DNA from: Caldilineaceae bacterium
Lineage (GTDB): Bacteria; Chloroflexota; Anaerolineae; Caldilineales; Caldilineaceae
Length of the DNA stretch: 32,231 bases
Reading direction: 5' to 3'
Assembly: GCA_011523365.1 (NCBI GenBank)
Contig: WTGY01000063.1
Coordinates: 1-32,231, forward strand
The position numbers and the translations under genes were made by a program. Under the pieces are notes generated by a model. That model worked only from the letters and a program-made list of their open reading frames with translations. It did not search any database and was not told the DNA's origin. Positions 1 to 8,419 of this stretch are shown piece by piece; within the stretch, counting starts at the first letter, position 1; every line of letters begins with the position of its first letter.

Positions 1-139
1 GGGTTGGGGTGGCGGGGGCAATTGCCGCCTGTGAATCCTGGGCCGCCGTTGAGGACAGCTCGGGTACTGGCTGCAACTCACAGGCGGTGAGGACAGCAAG
101 GCCCAGGAGCATGACGGAGACCAAGATGGTGCGTCTCAT
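1..139 (-). CDS. N-terminus of a lipoprotein, cut by the window edge
   Basis: Only the first 46 codons lie in the window. They encode a short basic start (MRRT), a hydrophobic stretch and a lipobox ending LTAC, so the product should be a lipid-anchored surface protein. The residues after the Cys are Ser/Ala/Pro/Thr rich and end in APATPT, like the stalk of the neighbouring lipoprotein at 257-1996. An AGGAAG ribosome site sits about 8 bases upstream of the ATG. The gene follows three quinoprotein lipoprotein genes on the same strand and may be a further member of that set, but the functional part is outside the window, so that is a guess. Confidence 0.6.
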   Translation of the reverse strand, partial: MRRTILVSVMLLGLAVLTACELQPVPELSSTAAQDSQAAIAPATPT

Positions 140-256
140 TTGTAGCGCTTCCTGAGGTCCGGTCTGGGAAATCCGGGGCATATCGTTTCTACGATTGCTC
201 CTCCAGAGCAGCGGCGAGAATCCGGCCAGTCGAAGGGAAACCGGAAATTCATCCGA

Positions 257-1996
257 CTATTCTGCGGTAATCTTGTAGACTACGCCATTCTGGTAGCCAG
301 TCACGTATAGATTGCCCTCTTCATCCTCTCCGACGCTACTGATTGGAACGGAGGCTTTCAGGACCAACTCACTCTGCCAGACATCATGATTCGCCTGATC
401 CGGGCCAGAACTTCCGGTTGCGTCCGGCTTGGTGAGGCTCCAGATGTCGCCGCGGCAGAAATCGGCGAAGAGAAAACGGCCTCTCAGGCGGGGCAATTCG
501 CTGCCTCGGTAGACGACCCCGCCCACGATGGCGCAGCCGCGCGTGTGATCGTATTCGGCTACGGGCGGGGTGAAGATTCCGGCCTGGCGACAGGGCACAG
601 GGAGGTCTTCGAATCTGGGACAGCGGGTACCTTCAATTGTCGGCCACCCGTAGTTTTCGCCGCCGGCACTGGATGCCGGCTGGAAGTTTATCTCTTCGCG
701 ATCGTTGTGTCCCGTATCGGGGATGTAGAGTTCCCCTGTTTGTTCGTCGAATGCAAAGCCCCAAGGGTTTCTGAATCCGAGTGCCCAGATTTCGGGGCGG
801 AAGCCTTCGTCGGCGACGAAGGGATTGCTGGCGGGGACTTCATAGGGTTGCCCGCCTGACTCCACATCGATGCGAAGAATCTTTCCAAGAAGAAGAGCCG
901 GGTCCTGGGGGAAGTGGGCAGGGCGACCTTCACTCCCCCCGTCGCCCATTCCGAGGTACAGGTAACCGTCTTTGGGACCGAAAACAAGCCGACCCCCGTT
1001 ATGTATATGATGCGGTTGGGGGACGGTGAGCAGGATTTCCTCGCTGGCGGGATCGGCGACGTCGGGGTCATCGGTGGTGGTGAAGCGGCTGATTACGGTG
1101 TCGACATCGCTGTTCGAATAACTCAGATAGAACCGGTTGCCGGCGGGAAAGTCAGGAGGAAAGGCGACGTTGAAAAGACCGCGCTCTTCGCAACAGTTTA
1201 CTCGATCCGTAATGTCCAGGAAGAGGGTCTGGTTTGCCACGCCATTTCTTGCAATGGTGATGCGTCCCTGCTGCTCCACCACGAAGATGCGGCCGCTCCC
1301 GTCTCCGGCATGGGTGACCTGCACGGGTAGGACAAGCTGGTCCAGGAATTGCTCTACGCGTAACTGCGGAGTCGTACCGCTTTCGTGGTTGGGAATATAG
1401 GGCAGCCCACGGACTCTCACTTCCCGCCATGCGACCCAACTAGGGCTTTCCAGGGTCTGGACAAGGAGCTCTCTGACGGGTCGGGGCGGGTTGATTTCGA
1501 AGGTTAGCGTCTGGCCATCTTCCGTGTGGATGCCGGTAAGCTGCGTGAACCGGGTGCGCACGCCGGAACCGTTGTCAAGCCATAGGGTGTGCGTGGTCGG
1601 CCCGGCGGGGGCTTGTGCGGCGACGAGCTCAATGCGGTCGGCAAGATAGAGGTCGTCGAGGGTGATGGCGATCCACTGTGCGGGATGGTCCTGGGCACTC
1701 CAGACCGTTAGGGGATCGCCGTCGATTGCGAAGTGCACCGAGTCTTCATTGGACGAGGCTCGTGCCGTACCCTGCACGGCGACGTTTGGACTCAGAGATG
1801 CCGGCACAGCGGTATGTGTCGGAGACGGCGCGAGTGTGGGTGTTTCGGTAGGGATTATTGTGGGGGTTGTTGTTGCGGTGGGCTGCTGGATAGCTGTTAC
1901 CGCTGCGGTCGGACTTTCGGGCTCCGATCGTGCTGCGCATGAGGCAGAGAGTAACAGTATAAGCAGCAGGCCTTTCAACGCGACTGCATGTCTCAT
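257..1996 (-). CDS. Lipoprotein with discoidin-like domain and PQQ sugar dehydrogenase-like propeller
   Basis: The 579-residue product has a signal peptide with lipobox LSASC (Cys20), a Pro/Thr-rich stalk (about 25-70), a discoidin/F5-8C-like domain (about 71-200, with IDGD, QW, DNGSG and SPSWVAWRE) and a six-bladed propeller of the soluble aldose dehydrogenase/GSDH family (about 208-579). Family landmarks are present: HNGG with His332 as the likely catalytic base, GMGDGG, RNPWG (Arg409-Asn410), EYDHTRGC, VYRG and DFCRGDIW. A Cys pair (268-269) precedes the ERGLFNVAFPP loop. In known relatives PQQ oxidises aldoses outside the cytoplasm; the actual substrate, or a pure binding role, cannot be read from sequence. 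It is the third of three related lipoprotein genes transcribed behind ABC permease genes. No clear ribosome site is visible; the start is fixed by the signal peptide. Confidence 0.87.
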   Translation of the reverse strand: MRHAVALKGLLLILLLSASCAARSEPESPTAAVTAIQQPTATTTPTIIPTETPTLAPSPTHTAVPASLSPNVAVQGTARASSNEDSVHFAIDGDPLTVWSAQDHPAQWIAITLDDLYLADRIELVAAQAPAGPTTHTLWLDNGSGVRTRFTQLTGIHTEDGQTLTFEINPPRPVRELLVQTLESPSWVAWREVRVRGLPYIPNHESGTTPQLRVEQFLDQLVLPVQVTHAGDGSGRIFVVEQQGRITIARNGVANQTLFLDITDRVNCCEERGLFNVAFPPDFPAGNRFYLSYSNSDVDTVISRFTTTDDPDVADPASEEILLTVPQPHHIHNGGRLVFGPKDGYLYLGMGDGGSEGRPAHFPQDPALLLGKILRIDVESGGQPYEVPASNPFVADEGFRPEIWALGFRNPWGFAFDEQTGELYIPDTGHNDREEINFQPASSAGGENYGWPTIEGTRCPRFEDLPVPCRQAGIFTPPVAEYDHTRGCAIVGGVVYRGSELPRLRGRFLFADFCRGDIWSLTKPDATGSSGPDQANHDVWQSELVLKASVPISSVGEDEEGNLYVTGYQNGVVYKITAE

Positions 1997-2112
1997 TGGG
2001 GGCTCATGTGATGGGGCCGGTGGGTGGTGGCGCTGGCGAGATGGCTAGGGTGAACACAGTTAGAGATTTGGAGACGGATTGGCCCGATTGGACAGACGAG
2101 AATGTCGGCTGA

Positions 2113-5100
2113 TCATCTCGAAGTGATCATATAGATTGTACCATCCTGGTAACCGGCGGCGTATACGTTGCCTTCTTCGTCTGTGCCGAGGCTGCTGATG
2201 GGGAAACCGGCGTTTGCGATGCGCACGCTCTGCCACCCATTCTCAGTTCGCCCGGACAGAGGCTGTGTCGTTTGTTTGAGTCCCCAGATGTCACCGCGGC
2301 AGAAATCGGCAAATAGAAAGAGGCCATTCAAGGCAGGAATGTCGGTGCCCCTGTAGACGGCCCCGCCCACGACTGCACAGCCCTGCGTGTGGTCGTACTC
2401 GGCGATGGGGGAGGTGAGGTCGTCGGCGCTGCAGACAAGGGAGTCGTGCTCGAAGCAGAGATTTCCCTCCATGACAGCCCAGCCGAAGTTCGTTCCGGCA
2501 GAGCCAGCGGCAGACAGATAGTTCACCTCCTCGCGCTGGCTGCCACCCACGTCGGGAATGAAGAGATCCCCGGTCTGGGGATCGAAGGCGAAACCCCACG
2601 GATTGCGCAGACCGAGGGCCCAGATCTCCTGGCGGAAGCCTTCTGCCCCTATGAATGGGTTGTCGACCGGGACAGCGTAGGGCGCGGCGCCGGACTCCAC
2701 GTCGATTCGCAGGATTTTCCCGAGCAGTGTGTCAGGTCTCTGCGCCATGTTTTCGGGATCGCGGAAGGTGCCGCCGTCGCCGCTGCCGATGTACAGGTAG
2801 CCGTCGCGGGGCCCGAATGCCAGGTGGCCGCCGTTGTGGACCTTGTAGGGCTGGGGGAGTTTCAAGAGGATTTCCTCAGTGTCATGGTCGGCCCGGTCCG
2901 GGTCTTCCGATGTTTTGAAGCGACTTACGACGGTATCGCCGTCGAGGTTGGAGTAGCTGACGTAGAAGTGAAGGCTAGCGGCATAGGACGGCGGGAAGGC
3001 GAGGCCGAAAAGCCCCTGTTCTCCGCAGCAGGCGACTTGATTGGAGATGTCAAGAAAGGGCGTTTCGAGAAGACGGCCGTCAGTCACGATCCGGATGCGT
3101 CCTTTCTGCTCGGCTACGAAGATACGGCCGCTACTGTCGCCTGCATGCGAAATCAGGACAGGAAGTTCAAGGCCTGTGACGGTCGCGGCGAGGCGAACGC
3201 GGGGCAAGGCGTTTTCCGCACGCATGTGGGCAGCAGGTGAGCCGAAGACTCTGAATTCGCGCCAAGAGACTGCATCCTGACCCTGCAGAGAGAGCAGCAT
3301 CAGTTCATTGGCCGCCTGCAGGGGATCGATGGGGATGGCCAGCAGGCTCTGGCTATTGGGCCGGACATCGACAAGGCGCTTATGCAGAGTGCGGATCCCG
3401 GATCCGTTGCCCAACCAGAGTTCAAGCGTTGCCGGCGCGTTTGCTTCACCGGCGAATACCAGTTCGACCTGGTCAATCAGGTAGAGGTCATCGAGGAGGA
3501 CTGAGAACCACTGCGGTGTGGGCAGTTCAGCGTCCCAGGCGGTGGCCGGATCGCCGTCGGTTGCCAGTGCGACTGACTCGTTGCCGGTGGATGCTATGCC
3601 TGACCCGCGAAGGGCGATGTTTTGGGAGGGGGAATCGCCGCTAGCTGCGATGTCAGGTCTTTCGGTCAGCCGATAGAGGACGCCGTCGTCGAAGCTGGTG
3701 GCATAGAGGTTGCCGACTTCGTCCCGACCGATGCTGCTGATGGAGAGGGGCGTGTTCATGAGGAGCGTGCTTTGCCATCCCATCTCATGCGGCGGGTCGG
3801 GTCGTTTCAGGCCCCAGATGCGGCCGCTGCAGAAGTCAGAGAAGAGGAAAAGGCCCTGCAAGGCGGGGAACCCTGGTCCACGGTAGACGGCGCCACCGGT
3901 GACGGCACAGCCCTGCGAGTGATCATATTCGGCAACCGGCAGAGTCAGTGATTCGGCGCTGCAGGGCACGACGAAGTTGTCGAAGCAGAGATTGGCCTCC
4001 ATTCTGAACCAGCCATAATCTTCGCCGCCGGGACTGGCAGCGGGTTGGAAGTTAATTTCTTCGCGACGGCGGTTCCCCGAGTCGGGGATAAAGAGATCGC
4101 CGGTTGCGCGGTCGAAGGCGAAGTTGCCGGGGTCGCGCAGGCCCAGCGCCCAGATTTCGCCGCGGTAGCCGCTTTCGCCGGCGAAGGGATTGCTGTTCGG
4201 AATGCGATATGGCTGTGCGCCGGACTCGACATCGATGCGCAGGAGCTTGCTGAGCAGCGTGTCGCGTTCGAGTGCCGGGTTGTCGGGATAGCTGAACGAG
4301 CCGCCATCGCCGCTGGCAACGTAGAGGTAGCCATCCTTGGGGCCAAAGGCCATGTGTCCGCCGTTGTGATGTTCGGCAGGCTGCTCGATGGTGAGCACAA
4401 CCTCTTCACTTTCGGGGTCGGCTCGGTCGGGGTCGTGGGACGTGTTGAAGCGGCTAATGGTTGTATGGCCGTCGAGGTTGGTATAGCTTACGTAGAAGTG
4501 CTTTGAGGCAGTGAAAGAGGGCGGAAAGGCAATGTCGATCAGGCCCCGGTGCACGCAGCAGAGGACACGATCGGAGATGTCCAGGAATGGGGTGTCAAGG
4601 GCGGCGCCATCTCTTACGACACGAATGCGTCCCTCTTTTTCGGCTACGAAGAGGCGGCCGCTCTGGTCGCCGGCATGGGATAACTGGACCGGCATATTCA
4701 GGCCAGATGCGATGGGTTGGAGAGTCAGTCGAGGCGTGTTGCGGGAGGAGAGCGGAGCGGGGGCAGGAAATCCGAACACGCTGATTTCGCGCCATGCCAC
4801 CCAGCTGGGGCTGTCGAGGGTAAGGACAAATACCTCGTCGACGGCGCGGGGTGGATCCAGGTCTATGTCAAGCAGCTGCCCATCCTCGGTAGGGACATTG
4901 CGGAGCCTTGTGAAAAGGGTGCGACTGCCGGAGCCGTTTCCCAGCCATATTTCGTGTGTGGTGGGGCCCGGCGGCGCCTGGGTAACGTGCAGCTGAATCC
5001 GATTGACGAGATAGAGGTCATCAAGTGCAACGGAGAACCATTGCGGCGCAGGCTGCTGCGAGCTCCACACGGTGGAGAAGTCGCCATCAGTTGCCAGGTG

Positions 5101-5361
5101 GGCGGTCACGGCATCGACGGTGAGAAGGCCAGCGGCGTCTCTTGCCGAGGCGGTTGCGTAGCCCTGCAGGGCAACGTTTTCTCCCAGGGGCGGGGACGCG
5201 AATGGTGAGGACGACCAGGCCGACGCGGGGGAGACAGAGAGGGTGAGGTTGGCAATCGAGGCAGGTGCTTCGGCGGCTTGGCCGTTCGGCGAGTTTGATT
5301 CACATGCCGATGCAATGAGGGTTGAGAGTGCCAGTAGCAGGAGGCCTACAATGCTCTTCAT
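2113..5361 (-). CDS. Tandem double-module discoidin/quinoprotein lipoprotein
   Basis: The 1082-residue product carries two complete copies of the discoidin-plus-propeller unit found singly in both neighbours. The lipobox ends IASAC (Cys20). Copy 1 spans about 61-566 and copy 2 about 580-1082, with corresponding motifs exactly 510 residues apart (HNGG at 332 and 842; RD/RN at 409 and 919). Copy 2 keeps RNPWG and the GEQGLFGLAFPP loop. Copy 1 has RDPGN and VHRGL instead, so its PQQ or substrate site is probably altered. Both have the CC pair, the Cys pair near the C-terminal third, DHxQGCAV, VYRG and DFC. The frame stays open upstream to a GTG at 5430, but the ATG at 5361 starts directly at the lipoprotein signal and is preferred. 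The gene most likely arose by duplication and fusion of a single-module gene like its neighbours. Confidence 0.87.
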   Translation of the reverse strand: MKSIVGLLLLALSTLIASACESNSPNGQAAEAPASIANLTLSVSPASAWSSSPFASPPLGENVALQGYATASARDAAGLLTVDAVTAHLATDGDFSTVWSSQQPAPQWFSVALDDLYLVNRIQLHVTQAPPGPTTHEIWLGNGSGSRTLFTRLRNVPTEDGQLLDIDLDPPRAVDEVFVLTLDSPSWVAWREISVFGFPAPAPLSSRNTPRLTLQPIASGLNMPVQLSHAGDQSGRLFVAEKEGRIRVVRDGAALDTPFLDISDRVLCCVHRGLIDIAFPPSFTASKHFYVSYTNLDGHTTISRFNTSHDPDRADPESEEVVLTIEQPAEHHNGGHMAFGPKDGYLYVASGDGGSFSYPDNPALERDTLLSKLLRIDVESGAQPYRIPNSNPFAGESGYRGEIWALGLRDPGNFAFDRATGDLFIPDSGNRRREEINFQPAASPGGEDYGWFRMEANLCFDNFVVPCSAESLTLPVAEYDHSQGCAVTGGAVYRGPGFPALQGLFLFSDFCSGRIWGLKRPDPPHEMGWQSTLLMNTPLSISSIGRDEVGNLYATSFDDGVLYRLTERPDIAASGDSPSQNIALRGSGIASTGNESVALATDGDPATAWDAELPTPQWFSVLLDDLYLIDQVELVFAGEANAPATLELWLGNGSGIRTLHKRLVDVRPNSQSLLAIPIDPLQAANELMLLSLQGQDAVSWREFRVFGSPAAHMRAENALPRVRLAATVTGLELPVLISHAGDSSGRIFVAEQKGRIRIVTDGRLLETPFLDISNQVACCGEQGLFGLAFPPSYAASLHFYVSYSNLDGDTVVSRFKTSEDPDRADHDTEEILLKLPQPYKVHNGGHLAFGPRDGYLYIGSGDGGTFRDPENMAQRPDTLLGKILRIDVESGAAPYAVPVDNPFIGAEGFRQEIWALGLRNPWGFAFDPQTGDLFIPDVGGSQREEVNYLSAAGSAGTNFGWAVMEGNLCFEHDSLVCSADDLTSPIAEYDHTQGCAVVGGAVYRGTDIPALNGLFLFADFCRGDIWGLKQTTQPLSGRTENGWQSVRIANAGFPISSLGTDEEGNVYAAGYQDGTIYMITSR

Positions 5362-5456
5362 GGCGTCAATGCAGCTGCCACTGTACGAAATGGCGTTGGA
5401 TTGTACATTGTGACTTCTGCGGTTTTTCACTGGCTGACGGTGTTACGGCGTTTGCG

Positions 5457-7199
5457 CTATTTTTCGACAAGGGTGTAGACGGCCCCGATTTCTTCAGCAT
5501 GAATGGTGAAGTATACATTGCCCTCCTCGTCGGCTCCCACACTACTGACCGGCAGGCCAGCCGAAGCCAACAGTTGACTTCGCCAGATGGTTGTTTTTCC
5601 TCGTGTTGCATCCTCTTTGGAACGTCTAATCCCCCAGATTCTGCTTGTACAATAGTCTGCGACGATGAATGTTCCATGGAGACCGGGGAGGCTGTCCCCG
5701 GCGTAGACGGCGCCGCCGACTATTGCACAGCCGCGGGTATGGTCATAGTCGGAGACGGGCAGGACTAGGCCGGCAGCGCTGCAGGTGAGGAGGTCATGTT
5801 CGAAACAGATGCTGCCTTCCATGAGGGGCCAGCCATAGTTTTGGCCGCCGCTTGCTGCGGCCGGTTGGAAGTTGACTTCCTCGCGTTTGAAGTTGCCGGT
5901 GTCGGGCAGATAGAGGTCGCCGCTCTGCTGATCGAAGGCGAACCCCCATGGATTGCGAAGGCCGAGGGCCCAGATTTCCGGGTGGTAGCCATCGGCCTGA
6001 ACAAAGGGGTTGCCGGTGGGCACGCCGTAGGGGGATTCGCCTGACTCGACGTCGATGCGGAGGAGTTTGCCCAGCAGCGAATCGGTGGTCTGCCCACTGT
6101 TTTCGGGATCACGAGGGAGTCCGCCGTCGCCGCTACCGATGTAGAGGTAACCGTCCTGGGGACTGAATTCGAGGTGGCCGCCGTTGTGGTTTTCGTGGGG
6201 CTGGTCGATGGTAAGGAGAATCTCCTCGCTGTTTTCGTCGGCGCGATTGGGGTCTTCGCTGACGTCAAAACGGCTAATGGTTGTGGCGCCCTGGCTGTTG
6301 GTGTAGCTGACGTAGAATTGGCCGGATTGGGGATAGGATGGGGGAAATGCCAGTCCGAACATGCCGCGCTCGCCTTCGCAGCAGTTTACGCGTTCCGAAA
6401 TATCCAGGAAGGGCGTTACGCTTGCTCCTCCTCCGGTGACTATACGAATGCGGCCCGGAAGTTCAACTACGAAGATGCGTCCGCTGCCGTCGCCGGCATG
6501 GGTTACGCGGACGGGGTAGTCCAGTCCAGTGACCACCTCGGCGACGGAATAGCGGGGCTCCGCCTCATCTGCCACGGGGGCGTCCGGTTGGGTGCCGAAG
6601 ACGCGGAAGTCGCGCCAGGCGACCCAGCTGGGACTGTGAAGAGTCAGGATCAAGACTTCGTTGATTTTCTGAGGGGGGTCGATCGGGACGGCCAGGATCT
6701 GGCCATCCTCGGTGTGGACATCTTCAAGACGCTTGTAGAAGGTGCGCAGGCCTGAACCGTGACCCAGCCAGATTTCATGGGTCGTGGGGCCGGGTGGGGC
6801 TTGCGTGACGACCAGATCTACTCTGTCAACCAGGTAGGTTTGGTCCAAGGCTATTGCATACCACTGCGGAGCAGGCTGTTTTGAGCTCCAGATGGTGTCG
6901 GTATCGCCGTCGATTGCCAGGAAAGCCTGGTCGTCGACAACGAGGTGGCCTTCATCGCCTCTGATGTAGGCGAGCCCCGAGGCGAGGGGCGCGATGTTTT
7001 CGCCGAGGGGCTGGCCATGCCGCGCTGGGGAGAAGGGTGGTTCGGCTGGAGACAGGGAGATGGTCAGCCGTGCGCCGTCCGCGGAGGCGGTGGAGGACGC
7101 GGAGTCGATGCGTCCAGCCTCCTCGCCTGAAGAGCAAGCGATGGCAAGCAGCGTAAACAGGGCAAGTGAAAGCACTCGGAAAGTCACAGTCGAATTCAT
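5457..7199 (-). CDS. Lipoprotein with discoidin-like domain and PQQ sugar dehydrogenase-like propeller
   Basis: The 580-residue product is colinear with the protein at 257-1996. Its lipobox ends LAIAC (Cys22), a discoidin-like domain covers about 65-203 (AIDGD, QWYAIALD, GHGSG, SPSWVAWRD) and the propeller runs from about 215 to the end. His338 lies in HNGG, Arg415-Asn416 in RNPWG, and GSGDGG and DYDHTRGCAIVGG are intact. Two differences stand out: VYAG replaces the VYRG of the other three modules, and DYCTSRIW replaces DFCxGxIW. The CC pair is followed by the full GERGMFGLAFPP loop. An in-frame ATG exists at 7283, but the signal peptide fits the start at 7199. It lies 84 bases after the DppC-like permease gene and is probably co-transcribed with it. 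Extracellular aldose oxidation is the family-based guess. Confidence 0.87.
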   Translation of the reverse strand: MNSTVTFRVLSLALFTLLAIACSSGEEAGRIDSASSTASADGARLTISLSPAEPPFSPARHGQPLGENIAPLASGLAYIRGDEGHLVVDDQAFLAIDGDTDTIWSSKQPAPQWYAIALDQTYLVDRVDLVVTQAPPGPTTHEIWLGHGSGLRTFYKRLEDVHTEDGQILAVPIDPPQKINEVLILTLHSPSWVAWRDFRVFGTQPDAPVADEAEPRYSVAEVVTGLDYPVRVTHAGDGSGRIFVVELPGRIRIVTGGGASVTPFLDISERVNCCEGERGMFGLAFPPSYPQSGQFYVSYTNSQGATTISRFDVSEDPNRADENSEEILLTIDQPHENHNGGHLEFSPQDGYLYIGSGDGGLPRDPENSGQTTDSLLGKLLRIDVESGESPYGVPTGNPFVQADGYHPEIWALGLRNPWGFAFDQQSGDLYLPDTGNFKREEVNFQPAAASGGQNYGWPLMEGSICFEHDLLTCSAAGLVLPVSDYDHTRGCAIVGGAVYAGDSLPGLHGTFIVADYCTSRIWGIRRSKEDATRGKTTIWRSQLLASAGLPVSSVGADEEGNVYFTIHAEEIGAVYTLVEK

Positions 7200-7283
7200 G
7201 GTGCTGTCTGTCTGAACGCCGGCGGGTTGCTCACTGATCTTCTTTGAAACGTCTGGACTCCAGGTAATCGAGGGTGGGTTCAT

Positions 7284-8417
7284 TCAGAGGGAGTAGGGGT
7301 CGACCGCGTCGCGGAGGCCGTCGCCGACGAAGTTGAAGGTGAGGACGGCGGCGATGACAAAGAAGGCGGGGATAAGGAGCCAGGGCTGCTGGAGGAGTAC
7401 GCTCACCAGCTGGGCCTGTTTGAGGAGGGCGCCCCAGCTGGTCTGCGGGGGTTGGATGCCGAGGCCGAGAAAGCTGAGGGCGGTTTCGGCGAGAATCATG
7501 CCCGGGATGGCGAGGGTGGCGACGACGATGATGTGGCTGAAGGCGTTGGGGAGCATGTGGCGGAAGATGATGCGGGCGTCGGAGGCGCCGGCGGCCCTGG
7601 CGGCGAGTGTATATTCCATCTCGCGGTATGACAGCACCTTTGCGCGTACCTGTCTTGCCAGGCCGGTCCACTCGACAAGGGACAGGATCACCGAGATTGC
7701 GAAAAAGCGCTGCAGCGGGGACCAATTGGGCGGCATAGCCGCGGCCAGGGCAGCCCAAAGTGGGATGGCGGGGAAGGACATCAGGAATTCGATGACGCGT
7801 TGGATCAAGGTGTCGAGGCCGCCGCCGTAGAAGCCGGATATTGTACCGAGGGTGGCGCCGAAGATGATTGTCAGGATAACGCCGACCAGCCCGATTGTCA
7901 GAGATATCCTTGCTCCCATGAAGACGCGGGCTACCATATCGTGGCCGAGATCGTCGCTGCCCAAGAGATAGAATACGCCGGGGGCGTCAACTCCGTAGAG
8001 GTGCCGGTTGAATGGAATGAGGCCAAGGAGCTTGTATTCATATCCCTCGACAAAGAACTTAATCGGATATTTTGCTTCATGGATTTCGCTATAGACAAAG
8101 CGAAAGGTGTCCATGTCGAGTTCGCTTTCCAGTCCGTAGACAAAGGGCCGCAGGTGGAAGCCCCCTTGTTCGTCAAGAAAGCGGGGAAGTTGTGGAGGCA
8201 CGAATACGTAGTCCTCATGGACGTCGGTGTAGGGGATGGGGGCGATGAAGTCTGCAAAGAGGGCCGACAAATAGAGGAGGAGGAGGACAACGCCGCCGGC
8301 GATGGCCAGCTTGTTGCGCAAGAAACGGCGACCGATGAGGCGAGCCGGTGAGATGGCCGTTGTTTCGCGGGCCTCGTCGCCGGTCTGAAGTTCGATGGTT
8401 GCAGCGTTGGTCGCCAT
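7284..8417 (-). CDS. DppC/OppC-type ABC transporter permease
   Basis: The 377-residue inner-membrane permease belongs to the peptide/nickel/oligosaccharide importer class. A cytoplasmic N-terminus of about 30 residues precedes the first membrane helix (GGVVLLLLYLSALFADF). An extracytoplasmic insert of about 100 residues, typical of one OppC subgroup, ends in LLGSDDLGHDMVARVFMGAR. The core then carries the EAA-type loop LAARAAGASDARI, which contacts the ATPase, and the chain ends GLRDAVDPYSL. The reading frame is open much further upstream, but that part overlaps the DppB-like gene and is not protein-like. The ATG at 8417 lies two bases past that gene's stop, so the two are very likely translated together. 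No ATPase gene is in the window. Confidence 0.9.
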   Translation of the reverse strand: MATNAATIELQTGDEARETTAISPARLIGRRFLRNKLAIAGGVVLLLLYLSALFADFIAPIPYTDVHEDYVFVPPQLPRFLDEQGGFHLRPFVYGLESELDMDTFRFVYSEIHEAKYPIKFFVEGYEYKLLGLIPFNRHLYGVDAPGVFYLLGSDDLGHDMVARVFMGARISLTIGLVGVILTIIFGATLGTISGFYGGGLDTLIQRVIEFLMSFPAIPLWAALAAAMPPNWSPLQRFFAISVILSLVEWTGLARQVRAKVLSYREMEYTLAARAAGASDARIIFRHMLPNAFSHIIVVATLAIPGMILAETALSFLGLGIQPPQTSWGALLKQAQLVSVLLQQPWLLIPAFFVIAAVLTFNFVGDGLRDAVDPYSL

Positions 8418-8419
8418 GG

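Noticed and set aside
2389..3240. 283-codon plus-strand open frame
   Set aside because: Antisense to the fused quinoprotein gene; similar antisense frames appear opposite each propeller copy.
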